Positions 1 through 8,172 of a stretch of 40,930 nucleotides of DNA are shown piece by piece; position 1 is the first letter of the stretch; each line of letters begins with the position of its first letter. The position numbers were made by a program, and so were the translations under genes. The notes below the pieces were generated by a model. It did no database searches. It had not been told where the DNA came from and saw nothing but the letters and a program-made list of their open reading frames with translations. Source of the stretch: Faecalimonas sp. (GTDB lineage: Bacteria; Bacillota; Clostridia; Lachnospirales; Lachnospiraceae); contig JAHHTN010000010.1 of the NCBI GenBank assembly GCA_020024645.1, positions 1 through 40,930 on the forward strand, read 5' to 3'.

Positions 1-1
1 G

Positions 2-388
2 CGAGAAACAGTATTGTTAATTAATTTTCAAGATGCGAAACAATTACGTGAGATTAAAATGGTACTTCTTTCTATGAAAATCAAAATGAAAACGGTTGAG
101 AAGAAGGATTATTTACAGAAAATTGGTTATTTAGCAGGTATGAAAGAGATAGAATCCACAGAAGAAGTATATGTGGGAGAAGACTTAGAAAAAGAAATGA
201 TGATTTTTTCTAACTTGCGAGAGGTGCAATTGGAGCAAATTTTATATCGTATGCGAAAAAATGGAATAAAAAAAGTAGACTATAAAGCAGTGCTTACAGA
301 TACAAATAAAGAGTGGACAATTCCTGAACTATATAAGGAACTTGCTGGAGAGCATGAAAAAATGCAAAAAAATAATGTACAACAATAA
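2..388 (+). CDS. DUF3783 family protein (5' end outside window)
   Basis: The reading frame is open to the first base, and the residues before the first possible TTG start (Arg-Glu-Thr-Val) fit the family, so the true start probably lies upstream of the window. About 128 residues are visible. The pattern of an N-terminal strand 'ETVLLINF', a central 'GYLAG' and a C-terminal 'KAVLTDTNKEW' followed by 'LYKELAGEH' is what I recall for DUF3783 proteins of Lachnospiraceae. No catalytic motif or membrane segment is visible, and the function of the family is unknown. The C-terminus is rich in charged residues and Gln/Asn. A gap of about 70 bp separates it from the next gene, so co-transcription is possible but not shown. 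Confidence 0.7.
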   Translation, partial: RETVLLINFQDAKQLREIKMVLLSMKIKMKTVEKKDYLQKIGYLAGMKEIESTEEVYVGEDLEKEMMIFSNLREVQLEQILYRMRKNGIKKVDYKAVLTDTNKEWTIPELYKELAGEHEKMQKNNVQQ

Positions 389-457
389 CATTTTATATTA
401 TAATAGATAGGTGGCAAAGATACACTATATTATTTATAAAAAAGAAAAGGGATAAAA

Positions 458-1648
458 ATGGAAAGAAAAGTAGGAACAATTTCAAGAGGAGTTCGTTGTC
501 CAATCATTAGAGAAGGCGACAATTTAGCAGACATCGTGGTAAATAGCGTATTAGATGCGGCAAGCAGTGAAGGATTTGAATTAAGAGATAAAGATGTAAT
601 CTCACTTACAGAATCGATTGTTGCAAGAGCACAGGGTAATTACGCTCCAATTAGTGCAATTGCAAGTGATGTAAAAGCAAAATTAGGCGGAGAAACGATT
701 GGAATTATTTTTCCGATTTTATCAAGAAATAGATTTTCTATCTGCTTAAAGGGAATGGCTATGGGAGCGAAAAAAGTTGTTCTTATGCTTAGTTACCCAA
801 GTGATGAGGTTGGAAATGAACTTGTATCACTTGATAAATTAGATGAAGCAGGAATCAATCCATACAGTGATGTATTAACTTTAGAAAAATATAGAGAATT
901 GTTTGGAGAGAACAAACATCAGTTTACAGGTGTAGATTATGTAGACTATTATGGAGAACTTATTCGTGAAGCAGGAGCAGAAGTAGAGATTATTTTTGCG
1001 AACAATCCAAAAGTTATCCTTGATTACACAAAGAATGTAATTCATTGTGACATCCATACAAGAGCAAGAACAAAACGAATCTTAAAAGCAAATGGAGCTG
1101 AAAGAGTATTTGGTATGGATGAAATTTTAAATGCATCTGTTGATGGAAGTGGTTTCAATGAAAAATATGGTTTATTAGGTTCTAATAAATCTACAGAAGA
1201 AAGTGTAAAACTTTTCCCAAGAGAATGCTTTGGATTAGTTGAAGAAATTCAGAAAAGCATTTTAGAAAAAACAGGAAAACATGTTGAAGTTATGGTTTAC
1301 GGAGATGGTGCTTTCAAAGATCCTCAAGGAAAAATTTGGGAACTTGCGGATCCAGTTGTTTCTCCAGCATTTACAGAAGGACTTCGTGGAACACCAAATG
1401 AAGTGAAGTTGAAATATTTAGCAGATAATGATTTCAAAGATTTGAGTGGGGAAGCCTTAAAAGAAGCTATTTCTAAACGAATTAAAGAAAAAGATGATAA
1501 TCTTGTAGGAAGCATGGTTTCTCAAGGAACGACACCTAGACAACTTACAGATTTGATTGGTTCTTTATGCGACCTTACAAGTGGTTCGGGAGATAAAGGT
1601 ACTCCGGTTGTACTTGTACAGGGATATTTTGATAACTATACAAATTAA
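458..1648 (+). CDS. CofE-like (coenzyme F420-0:L-glutamate ligase family) protein
   Basis: This 396-aa protein resembles the F420-0:gamma-glutamyl ligase family (PF01996). Features seen are the N-terminal 'GVRCPIIREGDNLADIV', the 'DVISLTESIVARAQGNY' segment near residue 50 that matches the CofE metal/GTP region, and a central 'VMVYGDGAFKDP' motif near residue 280. True CofE adds glutamate to F420, a cofactor not expected in this type of organism, and no other F420 gene is present here. The actual substrate is therefore probably different. The length is greater than the roughly 250 aa of archaeal CofE, with a C-terminal extension ending 'GTPVVLVQGYFDNYTN'. A purine-rich AAAAGGG site precedes the ATG. 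It appears soluble, with no signal peptide. Confidence 0.75.
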   Translation: MERKVGTISRGVRCPIIREGDNLADIVVNSVLDAASSEGFELRDKDVISLTESIVARAQGNYAPISAIASDVKAKLGGETIGIIFPILSRNRFSICLKGMAMGAKKVVLMLSYPSDEVGNELVSLDKLDEAGINPYSDVLTLEKYRELFGENKHQFTGVDYVDYYGELIREAGAEVEIIFANNPKVILDYTKNVIHCDIHTRARTKRILKANGAERVFGMDEILNASVDGSGFNEKYGLLGSNKSTEESVKLFPRECFGLVEEIQKSILEKTGKHVEVMVYGDGAFKDPQGKIWELADPVVSPAFTEGLRGTPNEVKLKYLADNDFKDLSGEALKEAISKRIKEKDDNLVGSMVSQGTTPRQLTDLIGSLCDLTSGSGDKGTPVVLVQGYFDNYTN

Positions 1649-1673
1649 TAGAAGAGCATAGTCTCAAGAAATT

Positions 1674-1750
1674 ATGGCTCTAAGTCAATAGTTGGGGAAG
1701 GATTTTTTGAATCTCTCACCATTACTGGCTTAGAGCTATTTTATTATTTA
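1674..1750 (+). terminator. Long imperfect hairpin, probable terminator of the CofE-like gene
   Basis: The arms at 1674-1705 and 1709-1738 pair over about 30 bp with several wobbles and mismatches and a tiny loop. The outer arm reads ATGGCTCTAAG and its partner CTTAGAGCTAT. A T-rich run (TTTTATTATTT) follows directly. It lies after the ligase gene and before the glyA promoter, so termination is the simplest reading. The stem is longer than usual. Confidence 0.6.
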
Positions 1751-1811
1751 GGCATTTTGTAGGACCATTTTTTAGATGAGAGTATTTTCCATTTTGATAA
1801 AAGATAGTATA

Positions 1812-1840
1812 TTGAAGCATAATATAAACTATGTTATGAT
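1812..1840 (+). promoter_or_regulatory. Probable glyA promoter
   Basis: TTGAAG (-35) and TATGAT (-10) are separated by 17 bp, a good match to a housekeeping sigma promoter. The -10 box ends 53 bp before the glyA ATG, which has a strong AGGAGGG site. Confidence 0.6.
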
Positions 1841-1893
1841 GACTTCAGATAGAATATAAAGCGGACAAGATAAATGATAAAGGAGGGTATGAG

Positions 1894-3141
1894 ATGGTAA
1901 ACGAGATAATGCAACATATTACAATGTATGATAAGGAAGTTGGACAGGCTATTCAAGCGGAATGTAATAGACAGCGTAGAAATTTGGAACTCATTGCGTC
2001 TGAAAATATTGTTTCTAAAGAAGTAATGATGACAATGGGAACAGTATTGACAAACAAATATGCGGAAGGTTACTCGGGGAAAAGATATTATGGTGGTTGT
2101 GAACAAGTAGATGTGATTGAGAATATTGCGATTGAACGTGCGAAGAAACTATTTGATTGTGACTATGCTAATGTACAACCTCATTCCGGAGCACAGGCAA
2201 ACATGGCAGTTTTGATTGCAATGTTGAAACCAGAAGATACAGTTATGGGAATGCATCTAGAACATGGTGGACATTTGACTCATGGAAGTTCAGTGAATTT
2301 TTCGGGAATGTATTTTCATATTGTTCCATACGGAGTAAATGATCATGGATTTATTGATTATGATGAGGTGGAAAGACTTGCGTTAGAGGCAAAGCCAAAA
2401 TTGATTATTGCTGGTGCAAGTGCTTATGCAAGGGAGATTGATTTTAAAAGATTTCGTGAGATTGCTGATAAAGTTGGTGCATACTTAATGGTAGATATGG
2501 CGCATATAGCTGGGCTTGTAGCAGTTGGATTACATCAAAGCCCTATGCCATATGCAGATGTAGTAACAACAACAACTCATAAGACTTTACGTGGACCAAG
2601 AGGTGGAATGATTTTAGCGAATAAAGATGCAGCAGAAAAGTTTTGTTTAAATAAGGCTATTTTCCCAGGAACGCAAGGTGGTCCTTTAGAACACGTTATT
2701 GCAGCTAAAGCAGTAGCATTTGGGGAAGCATTACAACCGGAATTTAAGAAATATCAAGAACAAGTAGTAAAAAATGCAAAGGTATTGTCAGAGGCGTTAC
2801 AGAGAAAAGGTTTTGATATTTTGACAGGAGGAACAGATAATCACCTGATGTTACTCGATTTAAGAAATCTGGATTTATCTGGGAAAGAGTTACAGAGACG
2901 TTGTGATGAAGTGTATATTACGCTGAATAAGAATACAGTTCCAAATGATCCGAGAAGTCCTTTTGTCACTTCGGGAGTTCGTATTGGAACACCAGCAGTT
3001 ACTTCTAGGGGAATGAAAGAAGATGACATGGAAAAAATTGCGGAACTAATATGGCTTACAGCTACAGATTTTGAAGAAAAAGCGGATGCAATTCGTAAAG
3101 AAGTAGAGAAACTTTGTGGGAAATATCCAATTTATGAATAA
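1894..3141 (+). CDS. glyA: Serine hydroxymethyltransferase
   Basis: GlyA interconverts serine and glycine using tetrahydrofolate and supplies one-carbon units for purine, thymidylate and methionine synthesis. It is a cytosolic PLP enzyme. The protein has 415 residues, normal for bacterial GlyA. Diagnostic segments include 'LELIASENIVS' near residue 33, 'TNKYAEGYSGKRYYGG', 'HSGAQAN', and the PLP-lysine motif 'TTTTHKTLRGPRGG', where K230 would form the internal aldimine. The start is fixed by AGGAGGG 6 bp upstream of the ATG. It has its own promoter and a downstream hairpin, so it is probably transcribed alone. Confidence 0.97.
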   Translation: MVNEIMQHITMYDKEVGQAIQAECNRQRRNLELIASENIVSKEVMMTMGTVLTNKYAEGYSGKRYYGGCEQVDVIENIAIERAKKLFDCDYANVQPHSGAQANMAVLIAMLKPEDTVMGMHLEHGGHLTHGSSVNFSGMYFHIVPYGVNDHGFIDYDEVERLALEAKPKLIIAGASAYAREIDFKRFREIADKVGAYLMVDMAHIAGLVAVGLHQSPMPYADVVTTTTHKTLRGPRGGMILANKDAAEKFCLNKAIFPGTQGGPLEHVIAAKAVAFGEALQPEFKKYQEQVVKNAKVLSEALQRKGFDILTGGTDNHLMLLDLRNLDLSGKELQRRCDEVYITLNKNTVPNDPRSPFVTSGVRIGTPAVTSRGMKEDDMEKIAELIWLTATDFEEKADAIRKEVEKLCGKYPIYE

Positions 3142-3148
3142 AAGTATA

Positions 3149-3180
3149 AGGGGGGATAGCAAATGCTATCCCCTCAATTC
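3149..3180. terminator. Hairpin between convergent glyA and the 73-aa gene
   Basis: GGGGATAGCA at 3152-3161 pairs with TGCTATCCCC at 3164-3173, in effect a GC-rich stem with a small loop. It overlaps the last codons of the reverse-strand small gene. Placed between convergent genes, it probably ends glyA transcription and may also act on the reverse strand, where CTTATACTTTTATT follows. Confidence 0.65.
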
Positions 3181-3387
3181 TTGTAAAAGCTTTATATCTT
3201 CTGGTTTGACTTTTAAATTAGATGAGTAAGATTTTCCGTCAGGTGTTGTAACAGTTATTTCAATTAAAGTCCCTTCCGAAAGAGTATTTTTTGAAACTGC
3301 TCTTAGAAAATGTGGAAATTTGGGGTGGTTTTCTGAAAATTTTTCCCATGCATTTTTATATTTTAAGAGTGACATTGGATTTATCAT
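3166..3387 (-). CDS. Conserved hypothetical protein, 73 aa
   Basis: I do not recognise a characterised function. The protein is 73 residues, with an N-terminal helix-like segment 'LLKYKNAWEKFSENHPKFP' and a C-terminal beta-rich part containing 'IEITVTTPDGK'. There are no membrane segments or cysteines. An AAAGGAA ribosome binding site precedes the ATG. It lies 21 bp after the NuoE-like gene on the same strand and is probably co-transcribed with it. The coding character looks real because the frame spans the gap neatly and ends in a terminator hairpin. From memory, similar short proteins occur in related clostridia, but I cannot verify this. Confidence 0.6.
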   Translation of the reverse strand: MINPMSLLKYKNAWEKFSENHPKFPHFLRAVSKNTLSEGTLIEITVTTPDGKSYSSNLKVKPEDIKLLQELRG

Positions 3388-3408
3388 GTAAACATTCCTT
3401 TCGTAAAA

Positions 3409-3882
3409 TTATAATAAAAGTGTTTTTAGTTTTTCGGAATCTATGTTATGATATAGGACGTTGCCAATCATAAGGTTAGGACCTTTTTTACATTGCTTCA
3501 TGCAAGGTTTGGTAGTTAATTTATATCTTCCGTCTTTTGTTACTTGTCCGGGATGGATTTGCAAAAGTGCCTGAATTTCAGAAAGCAATTTATGTGCGTT
3601 TTTTGAAGAACAGGAAGCACCTGAACAGACAATAATCTCCGTCTGAAATGATTCATTAGTTAAACTTGGATACATGGAAATGATTTTATCAATAATGATT
3701 GTACTCATTCCCATAATTTCACTGATTCGTGTTTTCGCATCAGTTGGAATACAACCGAATATTTCTTGTGTTTCCTTTAAAAATTGTACAAGTGTTTCTT
3801 GATTGTTGGTTACTTGTAATGATTGATAATATCTTGCGGTTTCTTCAAATAGCAAGAGGTTATCTTCTATATTATTTGTCAT
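3409..3882 (-). CDS. NuoE-like thioredoxin-fold 2Fe-2S protein
   Basis: This 157-aa protein matches the 24-kDa/NuoE/HydA-partner family: an N-terminal helical domain 'LVQFLKETQEIFGCIPTDAKTRISE' followed by a thioredoxin-like domain. The four cluster cysteines are visible as C-x4-C in 'CSGASC' and C-x3-C in 'CMKQC'. Such subunits normally carry electrons between NADH-binding NuoF-type flavoproteins and hydrogenases, formate dehydrogenases or complex I. No NuoF or hydrogenase gene is next to it, so it acts alone or with a partner encoded elsewhere. The linker between the cysteine pairs is rather long and the C-terminus is short. An AGAAGGG site precedes the ATG. Confidence 0.85.
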   Translation of the reverse strand: MTNNIEDNLLLFEETARYYQSLQVTNNQETLVQFLKETQEIFGCIPTDAKTRISEIMGMSTIIIDKIISMYPSLTNESFQTEIIVCSGASCSSKNAHKLLSEIQALLQIHPGQVTKDGRYKLTTKPCMKQCKKGPNLMIGNVLYHNIDSEKLKTLLL

Positions 3883-3986
3883 AATTTACAATCCCTTCTA
3901 AAAGAATTTTAATCATAATGAATAATTATACTATGAGAAAAAAGTTTATGCAAGGAAAAAATATGAGAAAAGGAGAGTTGTTGAAC

Positions 3987-5363
3987 ATGAATAAACCTCA
4001 AAATGTAATGGGAACGAAACCAGTGCTTCCACTTTTGATGTCCATGGCTATTCCACCGATGGTGTCAATGTTGATTCAATCCATGTACAATGTTGTAGAT
4101 AGTATTTTTGTTGCACAACTTGGGGAAGATGCTTTGACGGCAGTTTCTCTTGCTTTCCCACTTCAAAATCTTGTTCTATCTGTGGCAGTAGGAATGGGAA
4201 TTGGATTGAATGCTGGAATAGCGAGAAATATTGGTGCAGGAAAACAAGATATGGTAGACAAAACTGCTACACATGGAATAGTTTTTACAGCGATTCATAC
4301 GCTTATATTTATTTTAATCGGGTTGTTTGGAATCAAACCATTTTTCCGTTTTTTTACAGCGAATCCGACTGTTTTTCGATGGGGATGTCAGTATACGTAT
4401 ATTGTTATCTGTTTTTCCTTTGGATGTTTGTTCCATATCGCTATCGAAAAAATGTTTCAAGCAACTGGGAAAATGATTATGCCGATGATTATCCAAGCGA
4501 TTGGAGCCATTATTAATATTATTTTAGATCCAATTTTAATTTTTGGATTATTTGGTTTTCCAGCATTAAAAATACAGGGTGCAGCAATTGCAACTGTTGT
4601 TGGACAAATATCTGCCTGTGTGTTATCTGTCATTGCCTTTTGTAAAAATAGTGGGGGGATTTATTTGAAATTTAAAGGGTTCAGATTTAATAGAGAGATT
4701 GCGAAGCAGTTATATATGGTAGCAATTCCATCTGGTATTATGACATCTATGCCGTCTATTCTTGTTGGTGTTTTAAATGGAATTATTTCAGCAGTATCTG
4801 GAACAGCAGTTGCAGTGCTAGGAATTTATTTCAAATTGCAAACATTTGTATATATGCCTGCCAATGGAGTAATTCAGGGAATGAGACCATTGATAAGTTA
4901 CAATTATGGAGCAGGTTTCCACCATCGCTTAAGACAGGTAGTGAACGTAAGTGTTATGGTATCGGGAATGATTATGATATTTGGAACAATATTGTTTGTT
5001 GGTATTCCAGAACAGATTTTAACAATGTTTAATGCAAATGCAGAGATGATGAAAATGGGTGTAGAAACATTTCGTATTATTGGACTTGGATTTATTGTAT
5101 CTGCAATTGGAACGGTGTATTCTGGTGTATTTGAATCATTGGGAAGAGGAATAGAATCATTACTGATTTCATTGCTTCGTCAATTGGTTATTATTGTACC
5201 ATTATCCATAATTCTTTTAAAACCATTTGGTCTTGCAGGAGTATGGGCGACCTTCCCAATAGCAGAAACTATATCTGCAATGGTTGCTATTTTTTTATTA
5301 AAGCGAACAATGAAAAAAATGTCAATTAATTTTATAGATCAATCAGGAAAAAGTGGGACGTAG
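3987..5363 (+). CDS. MATE family efflux transporter
   Basis: This is a polytopic membrane protein of the multidrug and toxic compound extrusion family, which exports organic cations or drugs in exchange for Na+ or H+. The start at 3987 is preferred over upstream ATGs (3918, 3963) because AGGAGAG lies 9 bp before it and the protein then begins 'MNKPQNVMGTKPVLPLLMSM', typical of the family. It has 458 residues, the expected size, with about 12 hydrophobic segments. The 'SMYNVVDSIFVAQLGEDAL' segment near residue 35 is the characteristic first-helix motif, and 'QAIGAIINIILDPILIFG' the mid-protein repeat. The real substrate cannot be told from sequence. The stop codon is embedded in a downstream inverted repeat. 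Confidence 0.92.
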   Translation: MNKPQNVMGTKPVLPLLMSMAIPPMVSMLIQSMYNVVDSIFVAQLGEDALTAVSLAFPLQNLVLSVAVGMGIGLNAGIARNIGAGKQDMVDKTATHGIVFTAIHTLIFILIGLFGIKPFFRFFTANPTVFRWGCQYTYIVICFSFGCLFHIAIEKMFQATGKMIMPMIIQAIGAIINIILDPILIFGLFGFPALKIQGAAIATVVGQISACVLSVIAFCKNSGGIYLKFKGFRFNREIAKQLYMVAIPSGIMTSMPSILVGVLNGIISAVSGTAVAVLGIYFKLQTFVYMPANGVIQGMRPLISYNYGAGFHHRLRQVVNVSVMVSGMIMIFGTILFVGIPEQILTMFNANAEMMKMGVETFRIIGLGFIVSAIGTVYSGVFESLGRGIESLLISLLRQLVIIVPLSIILLKPFGLAGVWATFPIAETISAMVAIFLLKRTMKKMSINFIDQSGKSGT

Positions 5364-5390
5364 TTTAAAAACTATGCCCCATTTTAATTT
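5353..5390. repeat. GGGACGTAG inverted repeat, copy 1 (terminator-like)
   Basis: The left arm TGGGACGTAGTTT (5354-5366) pairs with AAACTATGCCCCA (5369-5381) with one mismatch and one wobble. The MATE stop codon TAG lies in the left arm. T-rich sequence follows on both strands, so it can serve as a bidirectional terminator for the convergent MATE gene and aroE. The core is shared with hairpins at 30014-30058 and 40300-40368. Confidence 0.75.
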
Positions 5391-5397
5391 ATGGATT

Positions 5398-6261
5398 TTA
5401 AAAATATTTTTGCGCTATTATTTCTATAGGCATTTCTTTTCCAGTCCATAATTTAAAGGCTTCTGCGCCTTGAAATAATAACATAGAAAGACCATTGAGT
5501 GTGTGGCATCCACATTCTCTTGCTAAGCGAAGGAGTTTGGTTTCCCGTGGATTGTAGATAACATCAGAAACAATTAAATCCTTGTGGAATATTTTGCTGT
5601 CGGTAATAATGGAAGCATCCGTATGTGGCGCCATACCAACAGAAGTTCCATTTGTTAATAAAGTACTTTCGGAAATTTCCCGTTTGAGTATTCTTTCATC
5701 GGAATAGTCATATAAGTGAATTTGGCAATCAGATACTGTTTTTAATTTTTCAATTACATTTTCCATTCGAGTAAAAGAGGCGCTTCTATGATTGAAAATA
5801 GAAATTTCTCTTACACCGTCAAGGGCAGCTTGCACAAGTATAGCAGTAGATGCCCCACCTGCGCCTAGTAGTGTGATTTTTTTGCCAATAATCGTATGAC
5901 CAGCTTTTTTTAATGCCCGCATATATCCAATACCATCTGTAGTATGTCCCGTAAGAACACCATTATCGTTTATGACTGTATTTACAGATCCACTGATTTT
6001 AGCGGCAGGAGATAATTTGTCGCATAATTTACACATTTCATTTTTATTTGGCATGGTTAGATTAAAACCTCGCACATTTAATGCGCGTAAACCATTGACG
6101 GCTGTTTCTAGCTTATCTGTGGTGACATCAAATGCGAGATAAATATAATTTAATCCTAATTGTCGAAAGGATTCGTTATGCATAAATGGTGAAATGCTAT
6201 GAGCAACAGGGCTTCCAAGTAGACCTGTTAAAATAGTGTGTCCGTCAATTTCTCTATTCAT
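5398..6261 (-). CDS. aroE: Shikimate dehydrogenase
   Basis: AroE reduces 3-dehydroshikimate to shikimate with NADPH. The 287-aa protein shows the N-terminal substrate-binding motif 'GSPVAHSISPFMHN', the 'FNLTMPNK' motif with the catalytic lysine (the common form is N-V-T-x-P-x-K), and the Rossmann 'GAGGASTAILVQAAL' near residue 130. 'FNHR' follows the second beta strand, in the position that reads the adenine-ribose phosphate, and differs from the classic 'NRT', so cofactor preference is uncertain. The downstream segment 'NGLSMLLFQGAEAFKLWTG' with its Gln is also typical. It is divergent from aroD-aroB-aroF, with about 120 bp between. An AGGAGG site precedes the ATG. Confidence 0.93.
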   Translation of the reverse strand: MNREIDGHTILTGLLGSPVAHSISPFMHNESFRQLGLNYIYLAFDVTTDKLETAVNGLRALNVRGFNLTMPNKNEMCKLCDKLSPAAKISGSVNTVINDNGVLTGHTTDGIGYMRALKKAGHTIIGKKITLLGAGGASTAILVQAALDGVREISIFNHRSASFTRMENVIEKLKTVSDCQIHLYDYSDERILKREISESTLLTNGTSVGMAPHTDASIITDSKIFHKDLIVSDVIYNPRETKLLRLARECGCHTLNGLSMLLFQGAEAFKLWTGKEMPIEIIAQKYF

Positions 6262-6383
6262 TATAAAATCCTCCTATATTTTTATAGACTAAAACCCTTT
6301 TGAAAAGAAGTCAAGAAAATCCTTTTTGTAGAGGGGGAAAATGTGGTAATATAAATATAATTTAGTTATTTCGGAGGCACTAT

Positions 6384-7148
6384 ATGATGAATAGCGTGAG
6401 AGTAAGAAACATTGTTATAGGAGAGGGCAAACCTAAAATTGTCGTGCCAATTATAGCAAGAACGGAGATAGAAATAGAAGAGCAAATACAGAGGATTTTA
6501 CAACGGAAAATCGATATATTAGAATGGCGTGGAGATTGGTTTGAAGGTATTTTTGATTGCAAAAGAGTAGAAGATATATTAAGAAAGATACGAAATTATG
6601 TAGGAGAAATTCCGATTCTCTTTACTTTTCGTACAGCTAAAGAAGGTGGAGAAAAGGATATTTCCAAAGAAGTATATAACGAAATAAATATAAATATAGC
6701 TAAGATGGAATTAGTAGATTTGATTGATGTAGAGGGATTTGCATTTGAAAATGCAGAGTGGCTTATAAAAGAATTAAAACAACAAAATTTAAAAGTAATT
6801 ATCTCTCACCATGATTTTAAAAAGACTTTGTCAAAAAGTGAGATGATAGAAAAATTATGCAAAATGCAGGAGATGGGAGCAGATCTTGTTAAAATGGCAA
6901 TGTTACCTAAATCGACTAAGGATGTATTAGAACTTCTAGAGGCAACAGAAGAAATGAACAGGTTATATGCAAAGCAGCCAGTTGTGACAATGTCTATGAC
7001 AGAAAAGGGATTAATAAGTCGATTAGCAGGGGAATTTTTTGGTTCATCGTTGACATTTGGAGCGGTAGGAAAAATATCTGCACCTGGGCAAATAGATGTA
7101 GGAGAATTAGATTTTATATTGACAACAATACATAATCAGTTGAAATAG
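6384..7148 (+). CDS. aroD: Type I 3-dehydroquinate dehydratase
   Basis: AroD converts 3-dehydroquinate to 3-dehydroshikimate through a Schiff base. The 254-aa length is normal for the type I enzyme. Key residues are visible: 'LEWRGDWF' near residue 47, H143 in 'SHHDFKKT' and the Schiff-base lysine K170 in 'DLVKMAMLP', at the same numbers as the known Salmonella enzyme. A GGAGG site lies 6 bp before the ATG. It is the first gene of aroD-aroB-aroF, with only about 20 bp before aroB. The C-terminal 'LTFGAVGKISAPGQIDVGEL' is the usual family ending. Confidence 0.95.
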   Translation: MMNSVRVRNIVIGEGKPKIVVPIIARTEIEIEEQIQRILQRKIDILEWRGDWFEGIFDCKRVEDILRKIRNYVGEIPILFTFRTAKEGGEKDISKEVYNEININIAKMELVDLIDVEGFAFENAEWLIKELKQQNLKVIISHHDFKKTLSKSEMIEKLCKMQEMGADLVKMAMLPKSTKDVLELLEATEEMNRLYAKQPVVTMSMTEKGLISRLAGEFFGSSLTFGAVGKISAPGQIDVGELDFILTTIHNQLK

Positions 7149-7167
7149 AAAAGGTGGGGTGAAAAAA

Positions 7168-8172
7168 ATGGAAATGAATATTCAACTGGCAGAGAAAATG
7201 AGCCGAATATATATAGAAAAAGATTGCCGTCTAAACTTGGAAAGATATATTTCTTTAGATTGCAAGGTAATGATTATTACAGATGAAGGTGTACCAGAAA
7301 AATATCATGAGGAAGTTTTAAGACAATGTAAGGAAGGATATCTTTTTGTGGTAAAACAGGGGGAAGAATCAAAAAGTCTTGAGATTTATGAGCAGATTTT
7401 GCAGAAATTACTTGAATTAGATTTTTCAAGAAAAGATTTAGTAATAGCTCTTGGAGGCGGTGTGATTGGAGATTTGAGTGGATTTGTAGCGGGAACGTTT
7501 AAAAGGGGAATGAGATTTGCATCTATTCCAACAACAACACTTTCACAGATTGACTCTAGTATAGGTGGGAAAGTAGCTGTAAATATGGGGGAAGTAAAAA
7601 ATGTAGTTGGTACATTTTATCATCCGGAAGCAGTATTAATTGATTTGAATACATTATCTACATTACCAAGAAGACATTATTATAATGGACTTGTTGAAGC
7701 TGTAAAGGCAGGATTAATTGGTGATGAAGATTTGTTTAAACTTTTTGAGAAGAGTGGGCATATAGAAGAAAATTTGGAAGAGATCATTGTTCGTGCTTTG
7801 CGAGTAAAGAAAAATGTAGTTGAAAAAGATGAGAAAGAAGAGAATTTACGTAAGATTTTAAATTTTGGTCATACAATTGGACATGCTATTGAAAGTATTT
7901 ATCATTTGGAAGGTTATTATCATGGAGAATGTGTTGGGATTGGAATGATGATGATTTTGGAAAAAGAAGAAATTCGGGAACGACTTAGAAAGGTTTTGTG
8001 TAAATTGAATGTGCCTCTGTCTGCTAAATATGATGTGGAAGAAGTGATACATTTTATTAAAAAAGATAAAAAAGCAAATGGCAAATATGTTACTGTTGTG
8101 CAAGTAGATAAAGTGGGAGAGGCAAAACTTCTTCCAATAGAAATAGAAAGTTTAAGAGGAAATAAATTATGA
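7168..8172 (+). CDS. aroB: 3-dehydroquinate synthase
   Basis: AroB cyclises DAHP to 3-dehydroquinate using NAD+ and a metal ion. The start at the ATG at 7168 is favoured over the upstream GTG at 7159, because the AGGTGGGG ribosome binding site would overlap the GTG. That gives 334 residues. The NAD-binding motif 'GGGVIGDLSGFVAGTFKRG' is near residue 92, 'IPTTTLSQIDSSIGGK' follows, and the metal ligands are in 'NFGHTIGHAIE' and 'YYHGECVGIGM'. The length is typical for a single-domain AroB. Its stop overlaps the next start (ATGA at 8169-8172), suggesting translational coupling to the DAHP synthase. Confidence 0.96.
   Translation: MEMNIQLAEKMSRIYIEKDCRLNLERYISLDCKVMIITDEGVPEKYHEEVLRQCKEGYLFVVKQGEESKSLEIYEQILQKLLELDFSRKDLVIALGGGVIGDLSGFVAGTFKRGMRFASIPTTTLSQIDSSIGGKVAVNMGEVKNVVGTFYHPEAVLIDLNTLSTLPRRHYYNGLVEAVKAGLIGDEDLFKLFEKSGHIEENLEEIIVRALRVKKNVVEKDEKEENLRKILNFGHTIGHAIESIYHLEGYYHGECVGIGMMMILEKEEIRERLRKVLCKLNVPLSAKYDVEEVIHFIKKDKKANGKYVTVVQVDKVGEAKLLPIEIESLRGNKL

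Noticed and set aside
1649..1893. Possible glycine riboswitch before glyA
   Set aside because: The structured part lies upstream of the glyA promoter at 1812, so it would not be in the glyA mRNA, and I see no tandem glycine-aptamer core.
6262..6383. T-box or attenuator ahead of aroD-aroB-aroF
   Set aside because: The leader is only about 120 bp shared with the divergent aroE promoter, with no T-box core sequence or terminator hairpin; I also could not assign a clean promoter pair.
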